From: Clusia tigrina
Lineage: Eukaryota > Arthropoda > Insecta > Diptera > Clusiidae
Direction: 5' to 3'
DNA: 64,000 bases
Assembly (NCBI GenBank): GCA_920105625.2
Contig: OV050030.1
Location: forward strand, 413,369,034-413,433,033
The position numbers and the translations under genes are program-made. Each line of letters starts with the position of its first letter. The stretch's first letter is position 1. Positions 1 to 12,178 of the stretch are shown in pieces. The notes beneath the pieces were generated by a model that made no database searches, was not told the origin of the DNA, and saw nothing but the letters and a program-made list of their open reading frames with translations.

Positions 1-3000
1 GCTTTTCTGGTATTGTTGTAAATATTTTTAAATGAGTGTTCTACAGAAATTTTTAATCACATATTTTTTCTACTTACTGTACGTCCTGGGATCTCCTCAC
101 ATTTCGAAAGTGGGTAGAGTGCACTTTTTTTCTCTCCGATATTAAATTGTGAGATTGTCATTTTCCAACCAATTGATTGCCAAGTCCATTGATGGTCTAT
201 TGATGCATTTTCTTCTTTCTTACCTTTCCATTGAACCGCCTCAACTCCTCAATTCTTCGGAACCTTTCACAGCTAATTAATTATACTCTAAGTTATTAAC
301 AACAATAATTCCTAAAGTCGTTTGAAATAAAGTGACTTCCACAAAGCCCCTGGACAATCGTCCACCACCACCACCACCATCATCACGAATTTATTTGCAT
401 CACGTTTCCGCCCGAGGGCATTCGCAACTTTACAAAACATCGCGCTGTAAGCCAATAATAAGCGAATATTGCATAAAACAAAAGAGCAGGAAATAAATAA
501 AAAAATATTCGTTGTTTCCAATAAAAGTTTCAGAAGGAAACTTGGTTTTTTTATATGCGTTTCCTTTTTCTCTTCTTTTTTGTTCTTTTTTATATTTATT
601 TACTTTTCTTTTCTTCGCTGTATTTGTTTTCTTAATTTTGTGCAGCACTTTGCAGCTCCTACATTTCCTCTGGCCGCCGTTGCATGAAACGCAAAAAACT
701 TTCGAAATACAAATTTTGATTTTCCGCTATTTCTTTGGCGTTGCTTCCGCTTCTCGTGCACTCCAATGGCCAAAAGTGTACAGTGGCCATTGTGGTGCAG
801 CGGCGTTTATCAGAGCTTGCACGCTGCTACACGGACTACTGCCACGCTGCCACGCTGCCACGCTGCCACTCTGCAGCACAGTACTCCGCGCTACCTCAAA
901 TCAAACTTTGCCTTCCTTCCTTCCTATCCGTATGATTTATTTGCGCAGCGTTTCTTTCGGTGTTCCAGTGTTAAGAAGTTGTTTTTTGCCTTCGTTGTTG
1001 TTATTGCTTTTGCCATTGTTCTTCTTCTGGTCCTTGTTGCTTGCACCTAAACACACAACCATTACAAATAAAATAAAATAATTAAATTCAGAAGTCAGAA
1101 CGAGGAAGGACCAAGTTTCAGTTACTTCACGCTAAATGTGAATACTCGAGGCTTCTTGCTTAAGTGTATTAAGATACAATAATTTGATTTATGTGCAAAT
1201 TATAGTAAATGCTTGGTGAACTGTGCTTACTTCCTTCAATAAATCCAATGCAATTTCGGTGACCTGGAGGCAGAAGATGAACAGAAATAGGAATAATAAC
1301 TGCAGCTGTGAATATTCAGCGATGCACTAATATGCTTGTATGCAGATACAGTAATATTATAGCAGCTTTGTAGCTATAACATTTGAATCTGTATTAAGTA
1401 AGATTGTGAGTTAGTTTTATAGCGTTGCGTACTTAGTAAGTTTAAAGGGATATAAGCACTGAATATTACCTCTATAAAATCCCTCAAAATGTGTGTTATG
1501 CTGGCAAAGTTTATAATGAAGGTGAATAAATGGTTGAATAAATGGGTTATTATCATATCGTACTAGATCGACCGGTTCACTTTATATAAAGATACATTCA
1601 ATTGTTCAAATCACTTAATTCTTTTGCAAATAACCATGGCCCAATAGCTAATAGGTAATCAGTATTCCAAGCATCGGTCAAAGAGGTGCAGTTCAAAGTG
1701 TTCAAGAGTTATTGATTATTATTTGAACATATTTCTAATATATAGTGAATCGATTTTATCACCAGATTTTTCATATAATACTCTAGAATAAAAATTTGCT
1801 GGTAAACAGCAAACTACGAGTCTGTAGGAAGGAAGGAAACACATTGGCCGATGATGCCAAGCAACTATACAACTCACCTCTTATACTACGAAGAGAAGAA
1901 AATAAAATACTATTCTCAAATACTTTCACTTCAATGCAAAGAACGTCAGTGAGTAAGTAGAATCCTTTCAATTCTCATACATCAACAAGACATTCACAAA
2001 AAATGACAATTAATATATCGTTGGGTTTCTAAATCCCCACAGAGCAGGGTCTCTAAATGCTTTGTTCTAAAAGTTTGTATCTGCAAGTTGAAGGCGGATG
2101 ATCCTAGTACTGAAACCAACCACTACTGATATGGTGAGAGGTCTAATAAATATATATATAAATATAAACAAATTATCACGTCCAAAATATTGTATAACAA
2201 TTTCCACACAATCTAAACCAGGCCCCTGTTCAGTTAATTACACACAAATCAAAGATATTTCAAATAGAAATTTAATTCCATAGTCAATATACAAATTTAA
2301 TTCCAGAATCGATCGAGACTTAGTCCCTACTACCAGCTTTACATATTTAATACTATTCCTACTATATGTTTCAAGCTCATATAGCAAACTAATATAATTC
2401 AATCTTATTTCATGTGATTCCAGTTGTGAGCGTCTGCTCTATCAACAACTTTACACCAGAACTAAAGGCAGACGACGGTGCGTATGAGTAATATTAAATA
2501 CTGCAACTTCAACCATCTTAATAAAGTATGTGTAATTAAAGTCGTCCAGGGCTACATTCCTATGCTTATGCTGTAAATATTTCCTCATTTATATTCAGCC
2601 ACGCCCCCCCTCATCATCTACACCACCACACTGTCCCACACTTATTTTATGAAAGGAAACTCAGTTATAAACAAATTTTATTTACTCGTATATTCGCAAA
2701 CATGTCAACTCGATCCTTTTTGACAATATTAGAACTGGTGCTCAAATATCTGGCAACAAGCGATTTCCTTGCACATAAATTTTCCAAGCTGCATAACCAG
2801 TGCAGTTATTCACAGAAAACTCCTGATGTTCCTTCTCCTGAGTTTATGCTGAGTATTTGGCCGTACTCCTTCAAGTTGAAACTTAAAAGATTAAAATTGA
2901 GTTCGAGTTTCAATTACGCATTGTGCAGACAACTTTTGGACTTGAGTGACATGCTGCCGAACCCCCGCTCCGGCGGCCCACAAAGCAGCATGCATAAAGA

Positions 3001-5402
3001 GCATGCGGGCATTTTTGGGGAGTGTGGCTGAAAGGACGTATGCGAGTATGTGTGCACTGGAATGACAGTTTGCCGGGGTGCTCACGTTATTGTGCAATCG
3101 GTTGTAAGCACATTTCTACTAAGTCGCTTTTGGCATGACATGCTTCAGCCACGAACGTGTTGCCGCCACACATTCTTGCATACGTATGAATACTGCAAAG
3201 AATATTAAACTATGTGTTTAAGGAGTCACGATTGCTGCTGGTTGGTGCAGCTGAAATTGCTGTGTTTCGCAGGACATGCGATGTTTGTTTGCTGGTTGAG
3301 TAGAAAGTATAGTGGATATTTTGAAAGTTCCTGAGTGAGGGAGCACATATTTCGTATCTCAAACATATCACTTTCAATAATTGCAACTTTTTCCGACATA
3401 TTAATCTAGAGCACGATATTAAAAATATTCAGCAACGAAGTGTTTTCTATGCAGCAACTGTTGTTGATATAAAAGTCAAAGGACTTTATCCCTTTGTATA
3501 ACTTATTAGAAATAAAATGAAACTAAAAGTAAAAAAATAGTGGAACTATCTCAGAGCAACGATTGCGATTTAATATAAGTATATTTATATAGGTTAAGTA
3601 GCAAAGTTACAGCAGAGCAATTTAAAAAGGCTCTGATTAGAAATTTCAATTTCATATTAAAGAGCGCTTCACGCATTCCTATACGAAGCTGTAAGCTGCT
3701 CTGTTTATTTTGAATGCTTTCACGCAAAGAATGGGAGTTATGCTAACGATGCAACTTTCGATAAACCTATAAACATCATGTCTGAACTAATCAACCAGTG
3801 CTGCAGAACCCTTCCACCACTTAAAAAGTACACGGCAAAGGTGTGTGAATGGTGGTGAAAGGATGTGACTACTCGAAAGTCTCATGGAACTACCGGCTCT
3901 TTAATTACTCATTTATCGATAGGAAGACGAAGAAAAGCAAAACATTTTCACACACTCCAAGGACCTCAAAGTGTTTCAGAAATCTCTTACCAGGAATTTA
4001 GAGTTGTCTGTCTTTATCCCCAAGTCAAAATTAAGTAGCCCTCTGGGGGCATTGCTCTAGGAAGGCGGGCACTCCAAGTCCCATATAACCATTTATACAG
4101 AATAAACTAGTACAGGAATTATCTGCAGATATAACAGATTCAAGGCATATTTTTGTATAAGGATTCGATAGATTTATATTGGAAGTGAAATTGTAAAACT
4201 GGCTCTCGTTGTTATGACTAATTATGTATATCAATGTAATTTACCTTCATTCCATTGGGCAACACAAGATATATCTTAGGTCGCCGTTTATAGTACCCCC
4301 TATATATACAATCCTATGACGATTCGCCCACTCACAATACTGCAAGGTAATCAAACAGAAACTAAACAATAAATTCGATCGAAGTCCCACATAGCCACCA
4401 AGTTAGTCTCGCAATTTTTTGGGATTTTATCCGAAGCAATAGAAATTGTTTCTCAATAAAAGACCCCTTTTTCCCGTAAGCTTCGAGCGCTTTATGAGTA
4501 TGGGAGTAAACAAACGCTCAGCTACCAATTTTGCTACCTTTGCTATTACGTATGAAGTGTTTGAAATTTCCCACAAATCCAAAAAAGCGCCAACAACGTC
4601 TTCTAATATGGATACAAAGATTGCTGCTGCTATTTTTTACTGCTTTCATACTTTTTATAGCTTTGAAAATCGCACAGCAATCAATAAGGAGCAAAAGGCA
4701 ATCTGGAAAACTTTTGAACTTAAACTCATAAATGCAACTTTTCCCCCTCTTCAGCTCGAACTGTGGTTTACAGTGCTATTAAACCGGCTGCAACTGGCGT
4801 ATCGAAGAGTTAACCGCACAAAAGGTTTGCAACACTACAAAACAACAAGAACTTTGGTTTCGGAGGGTGTTGCTGATCATAGTGGAGTAGGAATTTGAAA
4901 TGTGAAAACTGAAAAGTTAACACTCAAATAAGTGGAAAAGCTGAGGAGGAGCAACCCGAAAAGGTTAAAGTAAATGAGGGAAAGTACGAGTATAGAAACT
5001 AGATAATAAAAGCCCTATAATGCTTAAGGATATGGCAAAATCATAAGGTACTATGATCGCTCTATCGTTGTCTGTGGGGTAGAGTGTGAAATGTGAATTA
5101 GAATTATCAGGAAAGAAGGCACATCTCTAGTACTAGTGACGGTCAGCTCGTTAATAGGAAATATTTAATAGTGAGAGATGAAACTATTCGACCAATTTAG
5201 GGACTTATGAGAGGTACTAGAGACATGCAATTGAAAGATAGTGGAGATTAAAAAGCACTTAGTTAAAAATGTTAAACTCGGCCTTTTCAAACATATATTT
5301 TAACTTTTCTATTACTCTGTCCTAGGACTTCATAAAATTGTACACTTCTTTTTGCTGCTAAGTTCAGGGTTTTTTTCTTTGTTCTCTTCAGTCTAAAAGG
5401 AC
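1..5402. other. Non-coding DNA, no gene recognised
   Basis: AT-rich sequence with frequent stops in all frames. The longest open frames (around 512-1081 on plus and 4446-4898 on plus) give low-complexity or unrecognisable proteins without domain motifs, so they are not called. A short CCA/CCATCA run lies near 361-386, and a GC-rich patch at about 2950-3080 has no coding signature. The TATACTCGTATA-type word occurs in partial form at 2684 and 4985. This could be intron or intergenic; nothing in the sequence decides. Confidence 0.6.
841..868. repeat. 8-bp tandem repeat
   Basis: The unit GCCACGCT is repeated three times and followed by a partial copy. It is a short local slippage repeat inside otherwise unremarkable DNA. 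Confidence 0.75.
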
Positions 5403-6100
5403 TTTTTTTTTTTTGTCGGAACAACTAGTCGTATATAGTAATCACACCACTAGACATTCATTGTACTGTATTTGACGTTCCATTTTTATTGTTCTTTGAA
5501 TCTACCTGATTTGTAAACAAACCTTAATAGATCTTGTGTCCCTAAGCAGTCAAATTTTGTTCTACTTAGGATGTCATTGCCAAATACCACGAAACTGATT
5601 CTAGGGAAAGCGAGGCATGCGCAGAAAAAGTGATGAACCGTCTCATCTTCCTCTTCACAGGCCTGGCAAAATGCACTGTCTGCAATGCCTACCTTCTACA
5701 TACGCTCAGCCCAAATAAAATGACCTGTCAACAGTCCTACCAGAAGTCTGCAGTCTCTCTTACCAACTGACAGAAGAATTTTTGACGTTGTATCGGAAAT
5801 AACAGGCAGCATACCCTTACCTATCTGCTCCCTCTTACAGCCTAATGATATCAAAACGTAGGCGAAGAACAGGCTCCGGGCCAGTAAAACTGGTATCAGA
5901 TCCTTTATTCGCAAGTTAATCTGTTCATTCCCCATAACGCCCATGTGTCCTGGAACTCATGTTAGCATCAGACTCTTATGCTTTCCAACAAATCAATCTA
6001 AAATTGCACAACAGCACCAACTTGGAAGTGTCTGGGGGGCTGAGTAAGACCTTCATTGCAGCAGGCTTCGAAGTGGTTTTAACTCGGTGATCCTCCTGCC
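5403..6100 (-). mobile_element. LINE 3' end (I/LOA-like), RNase H tail plus poly(A)
   Basis: Minus-strand remnant of a non-LTR retrotransposon. Read 5' to 3' on minus it shows the RNase H motif V-P-G-H-M-G-V-M-G-N-E, where the Trp expected before V-P-G-H is a TGA stop. It continues to L-T-G-H and then a C-x2-C ... E-D-E-T-V-H-H ... C zinc-knuckle-like tail at about 5580-5690. The frame ends near 5497, a 3' UTR of about 80 bases with an AATAAA-like signal follows, and a run of 12 T on plus (5403-5414) marks the poly(A) tail. Frames shift between blocks, so the copy is dead, and no target duplication was found. The clade is uncertain: I and LOA elements both carry this RNase H plus Cys/His arrangement. 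Confidence 0.8.
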
Positions 6101-8229
6101 CACTCTCAAAAAATCACAAATCTTCACTATTGTTTGAAGCACTTCAGACACAATTCGATTGACCAAGAAAGGAAATTATTCATCAATAGATTTCGGTTTT
6201 GACGGGCGGGAGCTGGTACTGCAGCTACCAAGGAGTGAAACCTCTCAAGCAAACTTCATCTGGGAAGACATATCTCAGCTTAGCAAATAGGGATACTGAT
6301 ACTTACTATAAAGCAAAGCGAATACTGATACTCGCTCCAAGAAGTGTAAACTTGCTATATCTGGGAAGATACATCTCAGCTTATAAACTAAGAAAGATAA
6401 GACTGCGTCTTCTGATGATTTCTTCAAGAAATTAAACCTTGCAAACCAACTGCATCTGGAAAAATTCAGTATATTAACTAAAGAAGTTGAGGAAGTGATC
6501 CAGCTTTCTCCAAGAAATGCAGTAAAATACATTTCAGAATCTGCTGGAATTCCTTTAAACTCAGAGCGGTGAACAATTGTGCGAGTAGTATATTCTAACC
6601 TAATGGATAAAGAGCATGGAGCAGAATTGCTTTCGATCTACATTCTACAGAGGCGTGGCTTCGAAACATGCATAAGTATACTCAGAAATTTTGTGATTCA
6701 TTGTCTGTGAGAAGAAACATCAGTACGAAAGAAATGAATCAGCTAAGCAGGAAGAGGATACCAAGAATTGGGTTAGGAAATGCAATGATCACTGAAGGAA
6801 GCAGATATATGGAAATACGTAAAATGGGTGTAGTATTTATAGACTTCAGTGCTTTATTCGGAAATTCCGCCTTCGTCATCCCACCTCCTCTGTTTTCATT
6901 TCCTTACCACTTGCATAACATTTCATATCCAACATTTCATTTGCGTTTCATGTTTTCTGATTTGATATATTACAAAAATTCTCTTATCGCAACATTCTTC
7001 GGGGTTTGGGTTTAGTTATTGTGGTCTTTTTTGGTCACTGGCCCGGCCTTCGTTTTGTTTTTAGCTACGAGCATTTTGGCACACATTTTCTAAACGATTT
7101 ACTTTCCATTTCGTTCAACATTTCTTCCGACCTTTTGGTCGTATTCCACCTGCCTGCCTGGCACTCTATAAATTGTATCTAGTGCGTGGGCTTATCACTG
7201 AACGAACCGCCACGAAAAACCGCAATTAAATGGAAAAGCGAAGAAACTGCTACTGGGCTGGCACACGTTCGACCTTTCCGTAGGTCCAGGCATTTATGAC
7301 GGCACTTCTTTCACTGCGAGTACAGGAACACTCGCAGTTCAGAGGAGGCAACAACATTCCACCTGGCGGCGTCTGCGTTAAATGATAACAACTTCGCTCA
7401 TTCGACTGGCAAAAACCAAACAACGCAATAAAACCCTCCTAAAATAATATTTGCTTTCACTTTGCCTGGGATCGCTGGTGATTCCAGCTGCGGCTGCTCG
7501 TAGTGCCGCTGCTGTTCCCACTGCTGCTGCCACTTTTTCTGAGTTAAAGCAGAAAATTTGATAAATTGCATTTCGCTCTGCTTTTTAGTCGTGTACCGAG
7601 TACCTGCAGAAATTTGTGTTCTGTGCCAGCTCTGCGGATACTGGGGCCACGCAGATAAACGCTCAGATACAAAATTTAATTAAAAACTTGCTCTGAACGC
7701 GTGCGTGTGTAACAAAACACTCTCGGGGCATTCTCGTACCCACAAAATTTCATGCATCTGAGTGTATCTGCAGCAAATCAGTGCGTAATAATTGAAAAAA
7801 ATTGATATTTATGGCAAAACTTTCCAAGGGGATGCCAAATTTATTGATGAAAAATTATTTCCAATTGACTTAGTCACTAATCGTAAGTTATGTGAAGTTG
7901 TCTTGAATTAAATTTGCTGCAGAGTGTGGAGAAATGAAACAAGTCTCGTTCTTCAGGAAATCCATTTAGGCTCTGAAGTTCATAAAAATGTTTAACCAGT
8001 TTTATTTTGGACGCTTTCGCGGTGGATTCGGTTTTTAACGATGAGTCAATGTGAGCTCAGTGTGGCAAAAACTCAATGTGAGCTGATAATAACCATCATT
8101 GTGAGATGCTATGATATAGTTACATTCAGAAGACACTTGCGAGGAACTAGAAAAATTAGAATGGGGATGGCCCAGCTGATGGTTTGGAGCCTTCAGAAGT
8201 ATCATCTCGGTTTACCAAAATAGTTCCAA
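6101..8229. other. Non-coding DNA with weak diverged repeats
   Basis: No recognisable gene. Around 6246, 6348 and 6436 a segment beginning AAACTT or AAACC, followed by CATCTGG(G)AA, recurs with heavy divergence, suggesting an old tandem array with units of about 90-105 bp. A Gln/Cys-type CTG-rich stretch lies at about 7488-7535. At 7167 TATAAATT is followed 30 bases later by TCACTG, a possible but weak core promoter. The open frame at 6668-7015 has no recognised domain. Confidence 0.5.
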
Positions 8230-9270
8230 ATACTGCCGAGTAGAATGGCGTGCTCTATCAGCAGACTTGAAGTGATTTGAAAGCCTTTCTTGTTCCCTAA
8301 GCTCATCTTGCCATACTCCTTTGCCTATACCACAGTAGGGTTCTGCCCCTATCATTTGTGTGGAGGCTCCCAACTGGGGGAGCTCGTCAGCCTGTTCCTT
8401 TGCCGTGAACGCCCACGTGTCCTGGGGCCCAGCAAAGGCTGATTTTATTATTCTTGCCCAGCTGATTCAGTGTCCTCAGATATTCCAATTTTAGTCTCCT
8501 TCATACCAGCTTAATGCTCGAAGGGCAGCTTGACTGTCCGATAGTATGGCGTCTTCTATAAACTCAGTTTAGATTGAACTGCGCGCATCTTTCGATGGCA
8601 AGAATTTCTGCTTGGAAAAGACTTGGATATTTTCCCATGGGTTCTGAATATTTAGTTTTGGGTCAAAGGGGTACCCACCCCAGTTCCAGTTGACCCATCA
8701 GTGTATCACATTATTGTCCCTTTCTTAAAAGCATTGGGATTGCTCCATTCCTTTTTACAACTTAGCTTTACTGCAAAGCGTTTCTCAAAGCTAAATTTCT
8801 TACTAATCCTATCTTGGGGGTAGTCTAGAAGGGTGTTATTGGGACAATTCCTTGGGTATCTTTGGTATCTTCTTAGGTATCTTTGGAAGCCTCAGCTTGT
8901 GTTTCAACCCATGTAGTCCTAACTATAGTTGCTGTGGCTATCTTTCTTACAACTATGTGTAGTGGCGGCAAGTCCTAGATTACTTTTAATGCTCTTTTTG
9001 GACAAATCCTTATTGCCCCGGTTATACAAGTGTAAAATAGGCTCATAAAATATAAATCGCAAATGTACGCTTGTCTTTGTGTTTTTGATAGCTCTAGCTG
9101 GGTTGTCTTAAGCTCCGATCTTCTTACCCAGGCAATAGCCCCTTACGTCACTATTGATCGGACTATCATCGTGTACACCCAGTACAGGATACTTGGTTTG
9201 CTCCCTCATGTTTTTCCCGCTATTCGTTTGCATGTAACTCAAAAATTTTGGAGAGATAAAATCATAGTTT
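8230..9270 (-). mobile_element. LINE fragment: RT C-terminus and RNase H (I/LOA-like)
   Basis: Decayed minus-strand LINE. From high to low coordinates it shows the post-RT segment (about 9070-8900) with the pattern Y-I-C..F-Y-T-C-I-T-G-A-I-R-I-C-P and a downstream L-P-P-L-H, typical of the RT to RNase H linker. The RNase H start Y-T-D-G-S follows at about 8700, then an A-I-E-R-C-A-Q-F block at about 8590 and the W-V/P-G region near 8420. The low-coordinate half aligns closely by eye with 19,378-19,830, so both are one family. Many frame changes and stops make it non-functional. The Cys-rich tail is missing: the copy stops near 8230 without a poly(A) tail, implying 3' loss as well. Confidence 0.8.
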
Positions 9271-11054
9271 AATACACAGAGTAGTTTTCAAGCATAAGTT
9301 TTTCCAGTGTATACAGCATGCAAAACAAGTTACTAACTCTGACCATGTCCCAAACGCGCAAAACTCTGTCAATCAGGAAATTCCTTATTTTTTGTACTTC
9401 AGTATAGAAATCAAACCTTTTCTACGTATGTGTCACTCCATTCTTCTTTTCTGACATGACTTCAACCCGAATATCCCTACGAAAAGAGAAGTAGGCCTGC
9501 CTTAAGGAGGCAAGCGGAAATGAATGCTGGCAGTGACTCAAATCTAGGAGAGAGTAAATTCAATCAATATACGATTATTTTTTAATTTATGCCTGAACAC
9601 GTTATCAATCCGCATTGAAGCAGGTGGCGTCGACTTCCCAGACGTGAATGCATTTAAATTTTCCAACGGAAATTAAATCATAAAACCTGCGAGTATTACG
9701 GGAGACTAGTATATCGAAAATTTTTGTCCTGATGAATATGATTCCCTTTGCAGTGTCCTTGTCTACTCGATTAATAAAGGCAGCGCTGAAGTATAGCGGA
9801 AGTTTTATCCACATATGGGTATAATTGATTGAACGTTTGACTTTGATGGGGTGAAGGGGTGACAGCGGCCTAGGGTAGGTCCATTTTTGTATTCAACAAT
9901 TGCTGCGGTAAGCTTAAGATGAATGTTATTTCAAGACAGCTGTGCAGAGATAGGGTTAACTATGTCCGTTTTCCTAAGAAGAAACTGCGGTATTAAACTC
10001 TAGAAGGATGCTGGTTTAGACCAATACGATTCTCTGTCAGACTACCTACCAAAATATTGAGTACAGACGGAAAGTTATTTATTTATGTCTAAATTCAACA
10101 GAACTAGTTCAACTGAATTAATTCAACTGTATTAATTCAATTGATGAAATATTTAAGATTTCTTAATAAAAAAAATAAGATTTAAAATTTATTAATAAAT
10201 AATTAAAGACGATGGGATTTTCAGTAAGAAAAGAACATTATTTGCTCAACACCAGTGGCATCGAAAAGCTTTACTTTCACAATTTTCATTTGTGTACACA
10301 AGTTTTCATATACTAAACAAATAGAATTATCGCTACATTGGTAGAAATCACAGCGCGACCTTCGGCTTGCATACCCAACACTCACCCACACACTCACACA
10401 TACAAGCATATTATACAACCTTGAACTGTAGAAACCAAATTTAGTGCCTTTCGGGGTATACCTCTGAACGCCGTGGACAGCCTGCTAAGAATTTATGGCA
10501 GCCATGTTGCCCTTTCATTGTTTTCCTTTCGGGCTTGTTTACTTTTTGCAGTGACTGCGTTGTTGTTATGTTGTTGTTGTTTTAACAAAATTTTTCCGTA
10601 GCTAAACACTTTCGAATGTGAACCATCCTCGCCAGCATATATCAATGCTCGTTTTCTGTGTTTTTTTTTCTTGGAAAGGCCAAAAGGAAGTGAACATCCT
10701 GAGTAGAGGATAAGGAAGAACTTTGCCGCACAATCAGATACGCTTCAGAAGTCAATTGACGATTGCCACATTTTCTGCGTAGTGTTTGTTTAAAGAAATA
10801 ACAAATTGAAGAATATCAACAATTGTGAAGATTTCTTTTATATATTTATTTTGTTTTTGATAAAGTTGCATGAAATGCTCAATCAGCTAAATGAATCATT
10901 CCAAATAGGTAAACAAGAGCTCTGAGAAGGACGCTGCTTTCGTTGACATTCATGAACTCTCATTCAAAGGTGTGTTGCGTGGGTGAAGCGATTTGTCTCA
11001 AGTTGGGTATTTAATTGTTCTATGTGGTATTTTTCAATATGTGATGACATGACA
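9271..11054. other. Non-coding DNA
   Basis: No gene recognised. At about 10,088-10,146 an ATTCAACTG-type word recurs at roughly 16-base spacing, a small decayed repeat. A (TTG)n run lies near 10,558-10,583 and a CACACA-rich stretch near 10,379-10,401. The 65-70 residue open frames here lack any motif. Confidence 0.55.
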
Positions 11055-12178
11055 AAACGAATACGAAATGAATATGGAATGAATACGGAATGAATGCGGA
11101 AAGAATACGGAAAGAATACGAAATTAAAACGGAATGAATAAGGAATGAATACGGAATGAATACTAAATGGACACGAAATAAATACGGAATGAATACAGAA
11201 TGAATAAGGAAATAATACGAAATTAATACTAAATGAATAAGGAATGGACACGAAATGAATACGGAGTGAATAGTCAGTGAATTCGGAAAGAATACGAAAT
11301 GAATTCAGAAAGAATCAGGAATGAATACCTAAAGACAACGTAATGAATACGAACTGAATACGAAATGTGGAAGGAATGAATACGGAATGAACATGAAATG
11401 CTTACGAAATGAATACTGAATAAATTCATAATGAATACGGAATGAATACTTAATGAATATGGAATGAAAACAGAAGAAATACGAAATGAATGTGGAACGA
11501 AAACGATTTTAATTCGAAAAGAATACGGTATGTAAGCGTAATTGATAAGGAATGAATTCGGAATGAACATGGAATAGTTACGGAATGAACACGAAATTAA
11601 TGCGGAACGAATACAGAATGAATTCGAAATGAATACAATATTAATTTGGAATGAATACGGAATTCATGCGAAATGAATACGAAATTAATATGGAAATAAT
11701 AAATAAATAAAGAAGACCAAATTGATTCGGATTGAATAAGGAATGTATATTGTAATGAATACGAAATGGACACGAAATAATTATGGAATGACTGCAGAGG
11801 GAATTCGGAATGAATACAAAGTAAATATGGAATGAATATCAAATGAATAGGGAATGAATAATCAGTGAATTCGGAAGTTATGCGAAATAAATTTAGAAAG
11901 AATCCGGAATGAATATCTAAGGATTACGTAATGAATACGGAATGAATACGAAATGCAGTAGGAATGAAAACTTAATGAATACGTAATAAATATGGAAGGA
12001 ATACGAAATGAAATTCGCAATGAATTCGGAAAGAATATGGAATGAATACATAATCACTATGTTATGAATACATAATAAATACAGAATGAATAAAGAAGGA
12101 ATAAGGAATGCATTCGCAAAGCATTCGGAATCAATACATAATTCCTACATAATGAATACGGAATGAATAGGAAATGAC
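11055..12178. repeat. 11-bp satellite array with a higher-order period near 600 bp
   Basis: About 100 diverged head-to-tail copies of an 11-base unit, consensus GGAATGAATAC. Variation is not random along the array: shared word combinations recur about 600 bases apart. AAATGGACACGAAATAA lies at 11,165 and 11,764 (599 apart). TCAGTGAATTCGGA lies at 11,274 and 11,862 (588 apart), and a GAATAYCTAA block at 11,323 and 11,911 (588 apart). The shift from 599 to 588 is exactly one monomer, so the array looks like a block of about 54 monomers duplicated once, with a single unit later lost or gained. On minus the array stays open over long stretches (10,964-11,842) because three units make 33 bases; those frames are satellite translation, not genes. 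Confidence 0.9.

Noticed and set aside
512..1081. 189-codon plus frame
   Set aside because: Phe/Leu-rich translation of pyrimidine-rich DNA with overlapping competing frames and no domain motif; not supportable as a gene.
4446..4898. 150-codon plus frame
   Set aside because: Unusually long for this AT content, but the residues show no recognisable domain and there are no splice or promoter cues; it could be chance.
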